A stretch of DNA of 64,000 nt from Sphaeramia orbicularis (GCF_902148855.1 NC_043972.1:37675996-37739995); one strand, 5' to 3'; shown: positions 46,591 through 61,700, numbered from the stretch's first letter. Numbers and translations: made by a program. The notes: generated by a model not told the origin, from the sequence alone.

Positions 46591-47217
46591 AAATATAATG
46601 TTCCTTTAGTACCAGTCACTTCTGAATACTGATTTTCTATTGATTGTAATTACTCGATTATTCCGTTAAGTTGAATCATTGCGTCCAACATTTACATGAG
46701 TGGTTAGTCCAAGTGTGACTTCTATCCAGATGTGTGATTATTGTTTGTTAAATCCACTGGGTGGCAGTAGTGCACTTTGTACACTGTCTTTTGTGTTTGC
46801 AACCACCGGTTACTGTTAGCCAGCCATAAACACCAAAACAACGGCATCTGCCCTTAGCACAGACCACTGAAAGCATAGATGGATTTAAAAGGCTTTCTAG
46901 ACACATGGCAGCATTCCCTTTTACTATAATGGCTGTTATTAGGAAACGTATTTACGCAAATACATAAAGCGGAATTTGACTTATTGATTCTGCAGCCATT
47001 GAAGATTGCGCATCTGGATTTGGCTGAGGTTGCTAACGCTAGCTAGCGAACAGGCTAGCTGGTAGATTAGAGGGTGATAGCTGCAGCCTCTCTGCCGTGA
47101 CTCCCTTTCCTTGCTAGTGGTTAGCTTATTTGGCTATCTGTTATTGAACACTTACTAAGGAAATATTAGCTCATGTGGTAGCTAGCGTTCAGAGGATAAT
47201 TGAAGATGTAAATTATC
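46591..47217 (+). promoter_or_regulatory. megf8 upstream region
   Basis: Interval between the LINE fragment and the first megf8 splice donor. It holds one CTCF-like string, CCACTGGGTGGCAG (about 46757-46770), one mismatch from the consensus, and several GCTAGC motifs near 47040-47190. No TATA box was chosen. Promoter role inferred from position. Confidence 0.35.
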
Positions 47218-50200
47218 ATGGGCCCGAAGAGACGGGAACTGGTAAGTATTATATTGCAAATCTGCACACTAGCCAGCTAATGGCCCCGGGATGTTAACGG
47301 TATTCGGTTAACTAGCTTGCATTAGCAGCCCGTTCCGTTAGCTTTGTTGTGATAGCCTGCGGAAACATTGTTGCTGACACAGTAGTTGGTTTATCATGTC
47401 ACTTGTTGGACGTAGGACGTGTCAATAATAAATACTACATTATTTTATTGTATGCGAATGTTTTTATTTTCTTAACACCACCTTTTGTGAGAATTGGTGC
47501 ATTTGCAGATGGCTACCGGGCTAGCGTTACTGCACATAGCTTTAACAGTTGCTAGCTAAATCTGTCAATATTTTGTTTTCCTAGGGTTGACAGAGTCTCG
47601 GACTGCATCGGCTGTCCTCAGCTTGACTCTGTACTGTGATGTCTTGCATTTGAGACACAGCGATAAATTAAAGTTTGCCGGAAAATAGTGACTACCGTAG
47701 GTGATATATTAACACCCCTGTCCTACAGACAGTACTAGTTTATTCTTCTAGTTAGTAGGGGATGGGGACTCCTGAAATGCCTTCGGATTCGAGGCCAGTG
47801 TTATCAGTTTTCTTGTATTGCGTGTGATGTGTCCTCCAGTGTATATTCCGTCTTGTTCATCTGTAAGGTAATTTATGAGAGGAACAAGCTGGGACTAGCA
47901 CTGCGCATCAAGCCGCAGATTCTTTGCGGGTGGGAATTATTTCTGCCTTGTATAGTAGCTTTAAAACGTCAATAAGTAAACTGTCATTTCAAGGTTAAGA
48001 GATATACATTTATAACCCCCTTCATTTTGCTGGCATGGTGCCCTTGGAGTGTCAGGTTTTGTCAAATAAAAAACTAGATGACAAGGAGAATACATAAATC
48101 TCAGGGCCACATGTTTGCAGAATGGAACACTCTGTTTTCAAGTTTGTTGTGCTCACAAAATTAATTGTTTTTTGTTTTTTTTTAAAAACCACTTTTGTGT
48201 CATCTCTCAGGCTGTGCCAGTGATGGCCCTCCCCCTCCCTGTTTCCGTCATCCTCCTGGCTCTGTTGGCTCAGTCACCTGTGTGCCATGCAGGGGACTGT
48301 AAGGGCCACAGGCAGGTTTTGAGGGGTCCGCCAGGCTATGTCACCGATGGACCAGGAAACTACTCTGTCAATGGGAACTGCGAGTGGCTTATCAAAGGTA
48401 AAACAAGTCCAAATCTGTTCTTGTTTACGGGAGAAATGGCACGAACTCTCTGGCTATGATTTTTGCTTTTAGTAATAGTAAGAACAAAAGCTGCATACAT
48501 GGAGTTGTGTGTTTTCCAGTACCTTTGAAATGATGAAGTAATGAGTAAAGGCTTGTTTTATGTAATGGCTAAGTCAATCGGAATTTATATAAGATTATCA
48601 TACACTACACATTGGGGGATTTAGCATCTTTCTTTGCCATGTTACACAAAGATTGAGCAACATTTGATTTTTTTGCTTGAAGAATGTTGTTTTTACTCTA
48701 AACTTTTGTATTAGTGACAAAAGTACTGACCCAGTCAAGTAAAAGAGGGACTGCAATTTAATTTTGTCTTGTCATCTGTTCAAATATGTTATAGTGTTCA
48801 AAATGAGTCTAATAACAGAAATCTTGACTGCTTTTCTCTTATCTTCTAGCTCCCAGTAATAGTCACCGGATTGTCCTAAATTTCACCTTTATGGACACAG
48901 AGTGTACCTATGACTACCTGTTTGTCTATGATGGAGACTCCTACCAAAGCCCTCTGCTAGCCAGCCTGAGCGGCAACACTCTACCACAACCCATTGAGGC
49001 AAAATCTGGCAAGGTGCTTAGTTAACACATCACAGTTTACTCTCTGAGGCATTCTAACAATGCCAGATGCTTACTTTGTGTCTTTATTTTATTTACTTGT
49101 TTCAGATGCTGCTTCATCTCTTTAGTGATGCTAATTACAACCTCCTGGGCTTCAATGCAACCTACACCTTCTCTCAGTGTCCCGGGGCCTGCGGTGGCCA
49201 TGGCCGCTGCGATTCATCAACATCAAAGTGCCACTGCCATCAGGGTTGGGGAGGAGCCTCTTGTACAACCCCGTTGTGCTCTCAAGCTTGTTCGGCGCAT
49301 GGACAGTGTGACAAGGTTAGAGAAGTGAAGGCAAAAGTTAAGGCCTTAAATCATTTGACCTGGTTGAAATTTTCTTATTTGTCATGTTCTGTGTCAGAAG
49401 GGAGAGCGCTGTCTGTGTGAACCGGGCTTCCTGGGCCATAGCTGCCAACTTGGTCTCCATGACGATAATGGGTCAGGACAGTGGTGGCGTGTGAGTGAGG
49501 GAAACCCTTACACACCCCCCAGGACTGGTTCTGCTGGCGTGTACCTTTCTTCAACTGGAGCCATGTACCTCTTTGGCGGTGAGAGTAATACACTGTTGTT
49601 CTGTATTTAGCAAACATATGTTTTCATGTATTCCAGGGAAGATTTATTAAGACTGGTTAGACTTAAACCAGGAGTAAATTTCATTTTGCTCTTATGTCTT
49701 CCCTTTGTTTATTCTTCTAATGTCTCTATTTGATTCCCTCCAGGGTTTGACCTGAACAGAGCTCTTGGTGACTTAATTAAATACAACTTCACATCCAACC
49801 AATGGGAAAGCAGGTCTTATGGTCACTCCCCTGTAAGTTGTTTATAGCTACAACACAGACACAAAATCTGTAATAAGCAGGATACTGCATGCATTTTAGT
49901 AACGTGATAATTTGTAATCAGATCTAGTCCATATTGTTCTTCAAGCTATGCTCTATGGCACAAAAAGTTATATACTGAGAGTCAAATGTGGTTTAGTATA
50001 GATGGGATGTTAAAGCTATCTCTCAGAATGTATCCTTTTGTCTTGTGCGTGTTTAAACATTAAATGTAAATGTCCTCCAGGTGGCTCGTCATTCCCACAC
50101 AGCGGTGGAGTGGTCAGGTAATATGGTCATCTTTGGAGGAGAGCTAGCCAATGGTTCCCTGGCCAGTGATGTCTGGATGTACCGGCCACTCCAAGATGAC

Positions 50201-52752
50201 TGGCAGCAGCTTGGTTTCTCAAACTCACGTGGAGCTCCTAAACTGGCCAATCATGCTGCAGCTGTAGTGGACAACCATCTCTATGTATTTGGAGGTGGGC
50301 ATTTATATTACATTGTTACTTGGCAGCGCTGGCATATCTTTGGTGGAGTTTTATCTGCTAGATGAATTAATTATTTCTGATCAATATCTCTTTGTTTCTT
50401 TCTCTATGCTTGTTTCCCAGGTCGCACTGAGGAGGATATGTTTTCTTCTTCGCTGTATCGTTTCAGCCTGCGTGGTTCTGGCCGTTGGGAAACTGTCACA
50501 CCCACTGGTGGAAAACCACCAGCCACCGCTGGACACTCCATGGTTTTCCACAGCCCATCCAGGACACTCCTGGTCTATGGGGGCCATAGGCCCACCACAG
50601 CTAGGTATGTCACTCTACTGCAGATATATTTGAGGGTATTCTCATTTGTATACAATGGATTGTAATGGGCCCAAGTGAATAGTGATTACAAAAAGCAGTT
50701 CGGCAGAGTTGATCATTGATCACTTAGGGGATGGGTTTTTCAGATGGACCATCACTATGCCTGTGTAGAATAATATCACACTGAAACATGAATGACAGTT
50801 CATTTATCAGTCACACACAGCTGCAGTATATGTATATGAAAAACACTGAGAAAGCAAGGCTTGGTAAGTTAACAGGTAGCTCCATTTGACAGGTACATTA
50901 TTTACTGCTTGTAAGTAACATATCAATCAGTACAACGTAGCTACTTAAAACCAGTTCTAATACCACCAAGAAAAAAGAGTGGGAGTCACTTTCCAAACTG
51001 AATGCTGTTAGAACCAAATGATTAAATGCAAACACTAACTGTGTTTGTACTGTTTTGTGAATCATTCAATGAGAGTGGGAAATATTAGGCTAACTTTTAT
51101 GTCGTGCAGTGACAAATTGCTGTGTAGTATAATGCTGTAAATTGTTTTCTTTTACCTATCTGAGTGCTTTTTGTGCCTTATGTGGTTATATAAAACATAC
51201 ACTTAACCTTTTTGTTGTAGGTCAGTAAAATTTTCAGTAATTATTTTTAACTGACATTTGAACATCTATCAGCTGTCTCCAGGTCCTAGATTGTAAGCTT
51301 CATCTTCATCTAAGCTAATTTACTAAAATAACAAGTAGATATTATTCAGGAAGAGGTGTGTTATGGAAAAATAATACTCTACTAATTCGTCTTCAATAAA
51401 GAAGGGTCAGTTCAAGCTTTCAGTGTCAAAAGTATTCACTTTATTGGAGCTCCAAGAAAGAGATATGACCTCAGACAAAGGCTGAAGCTGTCTGTGCCCA
51501 AAAACACAAGTAACAATGTAGTCTTATGTCTCCCATAAGATAAAGATGAGAAAATTATGGTGTGGCGAAAGTGTTTTGGTTAGTGCCAGGAACTTAGAGA
51601 TAAGACCCCTGTGAGAAATCATCTTTATCCTACTCAGGTGTCTGTTTGACCCTCTACTCTGGACACAACACAGAAGAGGTCAAGAACTGCTCCATAATAC
51701 ACAGTGACATGTGTATGCATGTGAAGATATCTGGAATAGAGTTAGAAGCCTATATGATATATGAAATACATGCAATACATGCAAATGGATATAAGTAAAA
51801 ATAATAGGTAATTTAGCCATTACAGGTGACAAAAGTATTGTATGATAATGTTACATTTTACTTAAAATGTAAAATGTATTTACTTTTGATTTACTTTTTT
51901 AAGGTTCAGTGTGAGGGTGAACAACACCGACGTGTTCCACGTTGACAGGCGGTTTTGGACTTCCTTCCGTTCCCGTTTCCCAGCAACAGGTCCCAGAGAA
52001 AGAGCCTTCCACTCAGCCACTGTCATTGGAAACTACATGGTGGTCTATGGTGAGCAGAGTGACTGTGGCATTTAAGGGCTCAAACCACTTCAATAAGAGC
52101 TGTCTATGTGAATAAATAATTTTTTTGTTATATTTTTCATTTCCAGGGGGGAACGTTCATATTCATTACCAAGAGGAAAAGTGTTATGATGAAGAGATAT
52201 TCTTTTACCACCTGGGATGTCATCAGTGGGTGTCTGCTGGGGAGAGCTTGTCACACAGTATGTTCATGTATCCTCAGTTTCATGAACAGGTAACTTATTG
52301 ATGTTGATCGCGTTCACAGAGCTCACATACATATATTTTTTTATCTGCTAAGGTGGAGAGACTGTGAGAGGACGTTACTCACATGTTGCTGCCGTAATGG
52401 AGGGTCAAGTGCTGCTTGTTGCTGGTGGTTACAGTGGTGTTGCCCGTGGAGACCTGGTAGCTTACAAAGTTCCACTGTTTGTCAGTGGTGATCAAGGTGA
52501 CAGGGTGAGTGACATGTGTGAAGTGTCATGGTTTGAGCAAATATGTCATGACTTTAACTCTTTAAGTGCCAGACAGTTAAGGGGCTAATAAGCCTTAAAA
52601 GTGCCACAGAATTTGGCCATTTTTCAGTATTTCGCGTCGTTTTTATAATATTTGAAGAATCCTGCAGTAAACCGCTCTGTAACATCCGACCGATTGCTGA
52701 TTAGATCCAAAACGCACCGGACGCAGCCGATTCATTATTGATCGTAATTTGC

Positions 52753-52796
<44 letters not shown>

Positions 52797-55700
52797 CTTT
52801 ATTTATATAGCACTTTTCATACATTAAAAACTGTAGCACAAAGTGCTTTACATATCAGTTTAAAAATCAGTACCGCCCCCCACCCACACTCACCCGCACA
52901 CACACACATACACATGCAAACCCACATATACATGCAAACCCACAAGCTCACACATACTTAAGAAGACTGACTGAGCATGGGTAGACCAGAACAAAAATGT
53001 ACAAGTAAAAGTAAAACATCAATTTAGGAGGCGCTGTCTCAGGGAGCCATCCGCACCAGGATGCAGCCGCCGACCCCGGCGACCAGGCACCAGCAACACA
53101 GCCCCGCATCCCAACTAGTGGGAGAGGGCCAACTGGGACCCCCACCCACCAGAAAGGAGCGGACCCCAGTGAGAGAAGGCGCCGCCACAGCCCCCGGAGT
53201 CCACAGCCGCCCCCCGGCATGGAGGGCTCCCTCTGATGAAACACCGGAGAATAAGAAACATTAAAAAGATATAAAAATATTATTCGGTCGCGTGACCTCA
53301 AATTCCCGTCTGCTTGGTCTCAAAAGGGGGACACAGAAAGAACGTCATCGAAATTTGAGAAAGAAATGGGGGTGGATGGTTTGTTTGTACACAAATGTGG
53401 CGTGTTCTCCAAAGCCGATCTGATCGGCCCGTGGCACTTTACAGGTTGTTTTCGTAAAGCCGATTTAATCGGCCCATGGCACTGAAAGTGTTAAGCAAAC
53501 TCCGAAATTGTAGCATGTTTAAAGAATAAAATGTAATTCAGTTAAAATGTGTTTTTTATGGACTTAACTAATTTCCTTGTATGGGATTAATAAAGTGAAT
53601 CTGAATCTTAACACTAGTCAAACTGTGTGAAGACTTAAAATCATGAGTAGTAGAAGACAAAGTCACTTAGGAATAATTAATTTGTTTTGTTTGTATGTTG
53701 CCTCAGCAGGATGCTGTTTGTGCCGAAGCTTTAGATGAAAGCATGTGCCTTAAGAACCCAGCATGCAGTTGGTGTGAAGGTCGTTGTCGGGAGTACCAGC
53801 CCACTAATCCGGTAACACTCTTTATAGCCTTGTGGATTAATTATTTAATCCGATTCAATGTAATTATTTAATCAAACGATGCAAGACTTAATTTATGTTT
53901 GATTCATACAAAATTGCAGTAAAAATTGATTATCTTAAAACATCAGATTTAATATAACAGGAATTCTGTTTTTGTTTTGTGTTCACAGTGTGGCAGCACC
54001 GGATGCCTGGGCCTGGCACGTTTCCTGTCTGACTGCCAGTCCTGTGTGGTGTTCAGTGGCACTCCAGCGTCTTTAGCCCGTGCCCCTGGTGAATTTGGCT
54101 GGTGTGTTCAGAATGAGTCCTGCCTCCCAGTGTCAGGTGAGACCCAGGGAGGGAGGAAGGAGGGCTAACCAGAACGGTTCAGCCTCAGACTGAAATAAAA
54201 GATGTTGGGAGTTGACATGGGAGGGACTACACTCATGTTGGATGTGTTTTGGGTGACGCACTGTGAAGTGACTGCACTGAGCTCAGATTGGACAGACTAG
54301 TCGGACCATGGTTTGACTTATCTCTCCAATTACAGATTTCCTTGGATGTGGTCAAGTCACATTGTTTCATGTCCCTTAAACATGTCAAACAAAAGTCAGG
54401 GATCACATTTGTTATCATACAGTAGGGGTTTTTTTTTTGCTGTTTTTAAGAGGTCAGATGTATTCCTTGTGTGCTGACCTCTCCCTCTCGGTCTCACAGA
54501 GCGAAGTGCGTGCCGTGTGGACCAGATCTCAGGGGCGTACGGCTGGTGGGGGGAGCGTACCCTTTTCCTAACCTCCCTCCACGACTGTCGCACCGAGAAC
54601 TATGTCCCGGGACTGCACCTGCTCACCTTCCAGCACCCTCGCAACGACTCCCAGCCTGACAAGGTACGGAGTTGTGGTTGTAACTACTTCCCTCTCTACT
54701 TAACACTTATCCCTCCTTCCTTCCTTCCTCCAACACTACTTTGACACTGACACCACTGTAGGCTCTCAATTTTTTTTAATGATTGTTTCTCTTTTGTTGG
54801 TATTTCTATCTTGTGTTTTGGATGTTTAACTTTGACTCCTTTCCTCACTTCTCTTTTTTTTCTGTTTCTCTGTTTTGTAATGTACTCATAGTGAGGATTC
54901 CTTTTTGAAGTAGCTTGTCAAACTTGTGGGCCAGTTTGTAGAGAATAGTGCTTCTGTTGATGTGTTTCCACTTCCGTCCATCCTCCACTATCCTCCATCC
55001 TCCTCACCCCTTTGCCAGGTATCTATCCTACGCAGCACCAACATCATCCTAAGCCCTACCACAGAAATGGACGTTGCCCTGCAGTTTAGGGGTTTTATCC
55101 ACCCATTGTGGGGGGCCCCCCCACCTTCTTCTCCTCCAACTGAGACAGTCTCCATGTGGGCGCGCATACAGAGGCTACATTTTGAGGCTCGAATGGCATC
55201 AGGGCCCAACTCAAGCCAGCTGGTGTGTATTTTCGTTTTTAATTATTTTTTTAATGAAATGATTCCTTTTAATTAATTTCAAAGTTTTTCTAAACTGTAG
55301 GATTTTTAACAACCTATCACTTATATAATGTAGTGATTTAGTTGTATACCAAAAAGCACATTAAGTAGCTACAGGAAGATTCTAGCTTTGGGGTTAACAT
55401 TTTCACAGTTCAGCAGATTATGTATTAATGCCGAAGAGAGAGATTTTCACATTTTATGTATCTATAATTGAATATTTTAAGTCACTCCAAATAGGTCTGC
55501 TTAATAACTATAAGATGCTTTTGTGCTGTAAGATGCTAAAATGATGTGACTGGAATCAATTAATGAGCCCAATTCATTCTGTTTTTCCCTTTACTTTTCT
55601 CTACCCTTTTACTATTTTTTCATCTTTTACCTGTCAACTGAGCAGGAGGTGGTGGGCCGTTGGGCTGCCCAGCAGGAGAAGGAGTTGAAGCTGCTGGCTC

Positions 55701-58700
55701 GTTCAGATGGAAGTAGACTGTTTTCAAACCTTACTAGAGGCAACCATTACCTTGTTCAAGCAGAGGGTTATCTGAACAACTCAGGCTCAGGACAGACTAG
55801 TGAGATGGCTCTTATCTGGAACAGAACATTGCCTGGTGGGAGTGTGAGTACTGGCAAATTCCATCATTTCTTATAGAAGGTTCAGTAGCATCAGTAAAAT
55901 CATACAGATCTGAAATCTTTTAAGCACTGTCATTAAAGGAAGGGTTTCTTTCTGTATAATTTATTAGCTCTCTGGCATGTATTGAATCAATCAGTGCCTT
56001 GGTTAGTGAGGTTTTGAGTGATAGCTCAGACTTCTGCATGTTGATGGGTGCAGGAGCAACAAGTTTCAGTTTTACACCCTAAGTAGTGCTCAGGAATTCA
56101 CTACCTATCTTTACAAGATTATTAATGTTTAAGCATTGATCATATATGTATAGGTTGTGCATGTTCTGTCCACTAAACACCATCTGGGATTACTTTAAAA
56201 CACATGAGCCAATGGAGATGCACCCCTGAAAAAACATAGCCATGCCAAAGGACTGAATTGTGACGAAGAGTCCAGCAACACAAATATGAAAGTTGGCGGT
56301 GCATCAGGGAAGCCAATTATGAGGGCAGTCATATAGCTGATCATTTTCCTTTACATAAACAAAATCCTTCATTTCTCTCTAGGAGATCTCCTTCCTGTTC
56401 CTGGAGCCTTACCGCTCAGGGTCCTGCTCAGGGTACATGTCCTGTCTGGCCTGTCTGTCTGACCAGTCTTGTGGCTGGTGCCCATCTTTATCTCGTTGCT
56501 TGATGCGGGACAGCCCTGACCTGGAACCCTGCCCTGAAACAGAGAGAGCAGATGGTAAAGGAGAGGGTCAGCGCCATCTGCTGTTGGCTCCTCAGCACTG
56601 CACACTGTGTGAAGAGTACAGGGACTGCTCTGCTTGTACTCAGGTACATTCTTAAAAAGTATTGTTTTATGTCGAAATTCTAAAAATATTAAGGGTAACA
56701 TGAAGCTGCTTTATTTTAGAACCATTAAGAAGCACATTTTTTCCTTCAGGACCCGTATTGTGAGTGGCAGATAAACTCCAGCAAGAAAGGGGACTATCAG
56801 TGTAGTCGACGGGGAAGGCTAGATGGATCAATACGTGACTCGAGGGGTTGTCCCAAAGTCTGCAACCAGTGAGTTGAATACTTGTGATTTTAATAAAAGT
56901 AAATAACAGATGATACGTGATAATTTCAAAAAGGTTCTAAAACCACCCCCATATGTTGTTTCTCTGAAGGAGGAGGACATGTAGCGAGTGTTTGTCTAAC
57001 TCCAGCCAGTGTGCATGGTGTGAGTCAGCGCAGGCCTGCTTCTACTTTGCTGCATACCTCACAAAATACCCTTACGGAGAGTGCAGGGACTGGTATGACA
57101 GGTAATATGAGGACAAGGTCATGTTATTTTTGTAAATTCTCGCCACATGTTGGAAGTTGCATGTATAGTTTACCGATCTTTCTATTTGTTTGTGTGATTT
57201 GCATAGTGTTTCCCAAATCACAACTAGGATAAGGAGTTGACTGTAAAATGAGTGAACAGTATAATTGCATATTTTGTGTCAGTGAGTTGAAAGACACACT
57301 TGATTCCTAATATTTTTATTCTTCTCTTACTTGACAGTGTCCATTCAGTTCCTCAGTGCAAGCAGTGTTCAGCTTTAAACACATGCGTGGACTGTCTACG
57401 AACATTCCAGTGTGGCTGGTGCGGTGACTATAACAATCCTACTATTGGAAAGTAAGTATGGGAAGATATATAACAATACTTCAGAGTTTACACTGTACAA
57501 CAAATACATTGTAGACAAATTATTCAGTAAGGTGTTCCAAAAAATCAAAGTTTTAGATAGTTTGGCTCCCAAGGTCTTAAGGGAGTCTACCTATGGAAAA
57601 AATAACTTGTGCAGAATTTTAGCTTAATAGGTAAATATTTAGGAGTTTCTCAAGTTTGGTATTTTGGTGAACTTACCAACTTCAATTTCTTCTGCAGGTG
57701 GTCAGTCAGTACAGAGGACTTTTCCCTGATCCAAAAAAATCCACTATGTCAAGTGGGCCACAGTGACTTATGTTCTCATGTTTTGACATTTCAGTAATGA
57801 CAGTAATTTACCCAACTTTCATTTTTACAGACACAGAATGATTGTAAATGTGTTACAAACTGTTCCATAAAGCACTAAGAAGCAATTATACAAATTAAAG
57901 CTTATTTTTGTATTATTAAAATTTTCATTTAAATAAACTGTATTTACCTTTTATAAGAATTTCTCATCATTTAATACTGTGTGTAAAGCTAACACTATGA
58001 ATGCCAAATGATGACTCCAAAGCAAAACTTTAGGACGCTTGAACTACCTCTAAATATTAACCAATCAGGCAGATATTTTACATGGAATATTTTTTCATGG
58101 GTTAGACTCAAATGAGACCTTGGGAGGAAAGAAATTTGAAACTTTAAAAAAAAAAACATTATTTTGTGGATCACCCTATTATTCAGTCTTTGTCATTGTT
58201 CTAATTTCATTTTCTCGTATTTGTTTCATATTTTCCACTAATCTTTCCAGATGTCTGAGAGGAGACTGGGCAGGAATGGATGACCCCTCAGTGTACAACT
58301 GCAGTGTGGCTGTGGCCGAGGCACGGGCTGCTAAGTAAGATGTCCTCTTACATTGTCACATCATGAAAATCTGTGTTTTTGTCTTACATAATGCAAAATA
58401 CAGACTTTTAAAGTGGAACTATTGTTGTTGAAGTGTTTCTCAAAGGCTGAAAATGTATTTGCACTTGTCATGGCTTTTAAAATCTTAACTGTTGCTTACA
58501 ATAAAGAGAAGTTGTTACATGATGATAACTAGACAATGATCGTCTATTAAAAGTCTTCATCTGTTTCTGCCAGTCCTGAGCCCCAAACTTCGGCTCCACC
58601 TCGGCCTCTGGAGATGGAGCTGGAGCTGGAACAACTGGAAGATGCAGAGCAAGATGCCATCTGGTCATACCCCACCTGCCCTGATGTAGAAGAATGTAGG

Positions 58701-61700
58701 CTGGGTCTCCACAACTGCCACCCCTTTGCTACTTGCATCAACACCCCCACCTCCTACGAGTGCCACTGCGAGAGAGGGTACACAGGGGACGGCACACTGC
58801 ACTGCAATCAAACGTAAGTAGCTTTTCATTTGCAACCTGTCTATTTTTTTAATAACATCTGAAAAATGTCTGAATCATCTATCATCTCCCTCCTCCAGCT
58901 GCTATAATGAATGCCGCGAGGGCCAGTGTAGTGGGAGCCCACGGTTTGAGTGTGAGTGTTCCCTGGGCTGGACATCTGATCCTGCCACTCTGGTCCTGAG
59001 TGGTGTTGAATGTGATGTCGATTGTGGCTGCAACTTCCACTCCACCTGTATTACTGCACCAGGAATCTGTGATGAATGCCAGGGTGAGGCCTGACTCAGT
59101 GACATAAATTCAGTATCTTCCTCTCCATAACTTTGTGTTCAGTACATTGACATTCCTACTGTTTCTCTCAGACTGGACTACTGGTCCCCACTGTGAGCAC
59201 TGTCGTCCGGGTAGTTTTGGTTCAGCTCTAGCTGGCGGTGGCGGTTGTGTGCCATGTGAGTGTAATGGACACGGGGACCCTCTCCGAGGTTACTGCCACA
59301 ACCAGACGGGCCAGTGTTACTGTACACACAACACTCAGGGACCGCACTGTGAGACCTGTCTGCCTGGTTACTATGGAGATCCAAGGTAAGGAGTTAAAAG
59401 GAGATGTGAAAATTGGGCTTGAAAATGGTGAAGACAGTTGAAAGTGTAGTCCACATGAGAACTGCTGTTTTGTTCTCAGAAAAAAGTCCTGTCCACTTCG
59501 ATAATGTTTCTCAAAAAAATTCTGACATGAAATACAAAAAGCTGTTGAGACACTGTTACGAGTGTAACAAACCTACAGATAGGGAAATCACTCTAAAACC
59601 ATTTCCATAGCATACTCTGACAACTCAAGAATATGTTTTAATTTTATGTGCAAGTGTCCTGTTAGCAAGGTTTGCACCAATGTTTTTTTTTGCCACATCT
59701 GCCAGTGCTAAAAAACCAATACAAAAGTCATAAAGACATACGCTGTCTCAGTTTTTGGTATGTACTGAGCAGAATTGCATTCAGTTTCTGAATATATTTA
59801 CCCTGGAAGGAGTTCCAAAGGTTTAGGAACCTAAACCTGCATTTGTATGCAAACAACTGTCAAAATGCATAGATAAAGGTCTATTTAGAAAATATCCTCA
59901 TATGTGTGTACCAGGCCTTAACGTATTTGCAGATATTTTCATCCTGACTCATCTGTCATGACTCTGTTTCCTTCAGGAACAATGGTACATGCTATCGCCA
60001 GTGCCAGGGCCGCTCTGTGTTGCTCTCCTCCACCTCTTCCTCTTCATCTGCACTGCCTCTCTCCTCTTCCCTGGGCTGGCGAAGTGGCACAGAGGGGAAA
60101 GGAGGACTCTCTCACTGCCTGTGGGTGTTGTCTGTGACCGAGAACCTGGCACCATGTCTGCCTCGTCAACTGTGTCCCCCTGTTGCCCTCACTTTACATC
60201 CTGACTCTCATACACATTGCAAAGTGAGCAAAAACATGCAGGGATTTCATTGATTGTGCTACAGTATCAACATTTTGACAGCTGTGTAACTTATACAACA
60301 TTTGTTGATTTTGCAGAACTCATATGTCTATGTGTTTGATGGCCTCCCTCGCTTCCTGGGCAACGGTGTGGTACATTCAGATCACAATCTGATTGGTGCA
60401 TTTTGTGGCACGACAAGGACTCAGCCTATAACTGTGGAAGCCACCTCAGGTATCCCTTCATGAGTCTTTGTCATGTTAGACGTAGACAACATAATGTTTT
60501 TTTCTTCATAGTCAGCCTGTACACTGCAGAGTTTGTCACTCACACACTACTGTATTGTCGTTCTTACCACCAGGTATCATCTCAGTCTATTTTGAGGCCA
60601 ACGTATCATCAAACAAACCTCAAGGCTTCAATGCATCTTTCTGGGTGCGACGGTGTCATCAGAGCACTGATGAGGGTGAAGATGGCTCACCGGTGTGTCC
60701 AGGTGGGGGCCAGTGTCAGGGGGGCCTGTGCCATTGCCCTCAGGGATACGGAGGACCTCACTGCGATCGGCCCCTGTGTCCTCAGGACTGTGGAATAGCA
60801 GAAGGAAGAGGAGCTTGTAATACAGTAAGAGGGCCAGTGCTGGCTTTTGATTGAGTTTTTCATTGGTCCTGTGTGGCAAAATGCTCACAAATATGTTCAG
60901 CAATGAGTTTCATTTGATTCTGTCACTCATTTTTTTTTGAACAAGGTTGATTTTTTTTTTTTTTTTTTGCTTTGAGCTGTCAGTCATTAGATGTCACAAG
61001 AACAATACCAGATAATGTTGACTGTATCTGCGCATCTATATTATAAAAGCCAAGTGGTCTGTATGTGTGTGTGTGTGTATGTGTGTCTTTGGAATCACAC
61101 AAAATCCAAAAGAGCTGACCGTTGCAGTTTGGCATACTTACGTATTTTTGGTTAAAGAAGACAGTAGTGAAAGCGTCAAGTTGATAGGACCAATATTTTC
61201 GGAGATATTAGTAAGTTTGGAATACAATAGCCTTACATACACGTTGCTATGCCCAGAATGCTTTGGCGGTGACTGCGGGTCAAATGCAGTACAGCATGCA
61301 CAAATACACAACAGCATAAAACCTACTACATCTAGAACCCTTGGATCCCCACGGGTCAAAGCGCTAGTGCACACTGAGCTAGCATGAATGTGTTTAAGCC
61401 TCCTCTTGAGCATGTGTTGTAAACTGCTGGTCGAAATAGCCTATGAATAAGCCTTAACACTGACGAAATTTTTATCAGTGGTTGAGAAAAATTCAGGATG
61501 ACAACTACAGATTTTTTATTACAACAAAATGCAAGAACAAATCACTGTAAATGATGCTAAATATTCTTGTCTGCAGTCTCTGGGAGTGTGTGTGTGCAGT
61601 GACAGCTGGGCTGGCTCAGACTGCTCTGTTCCTCGAGACTCCAACAGCCTGATTTGGGAAACACTGCTGGACACACAGCTGACTGTGGTAAGGGCTACAC

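Noticed and set aside
49375-49617. Minus-strand open frames inside receptor and megf8 exons
   Set aside because: Shadows of the well-supported plus-strand exons with no independent features.
51362-51715. Possible LTR-like block in megf8 intron 8
   Set aside because: Minus-strand AATAAA signals and TG/CA-like edges are present, but no TATA box, no duplication and no second copy were seen, so it was not called.
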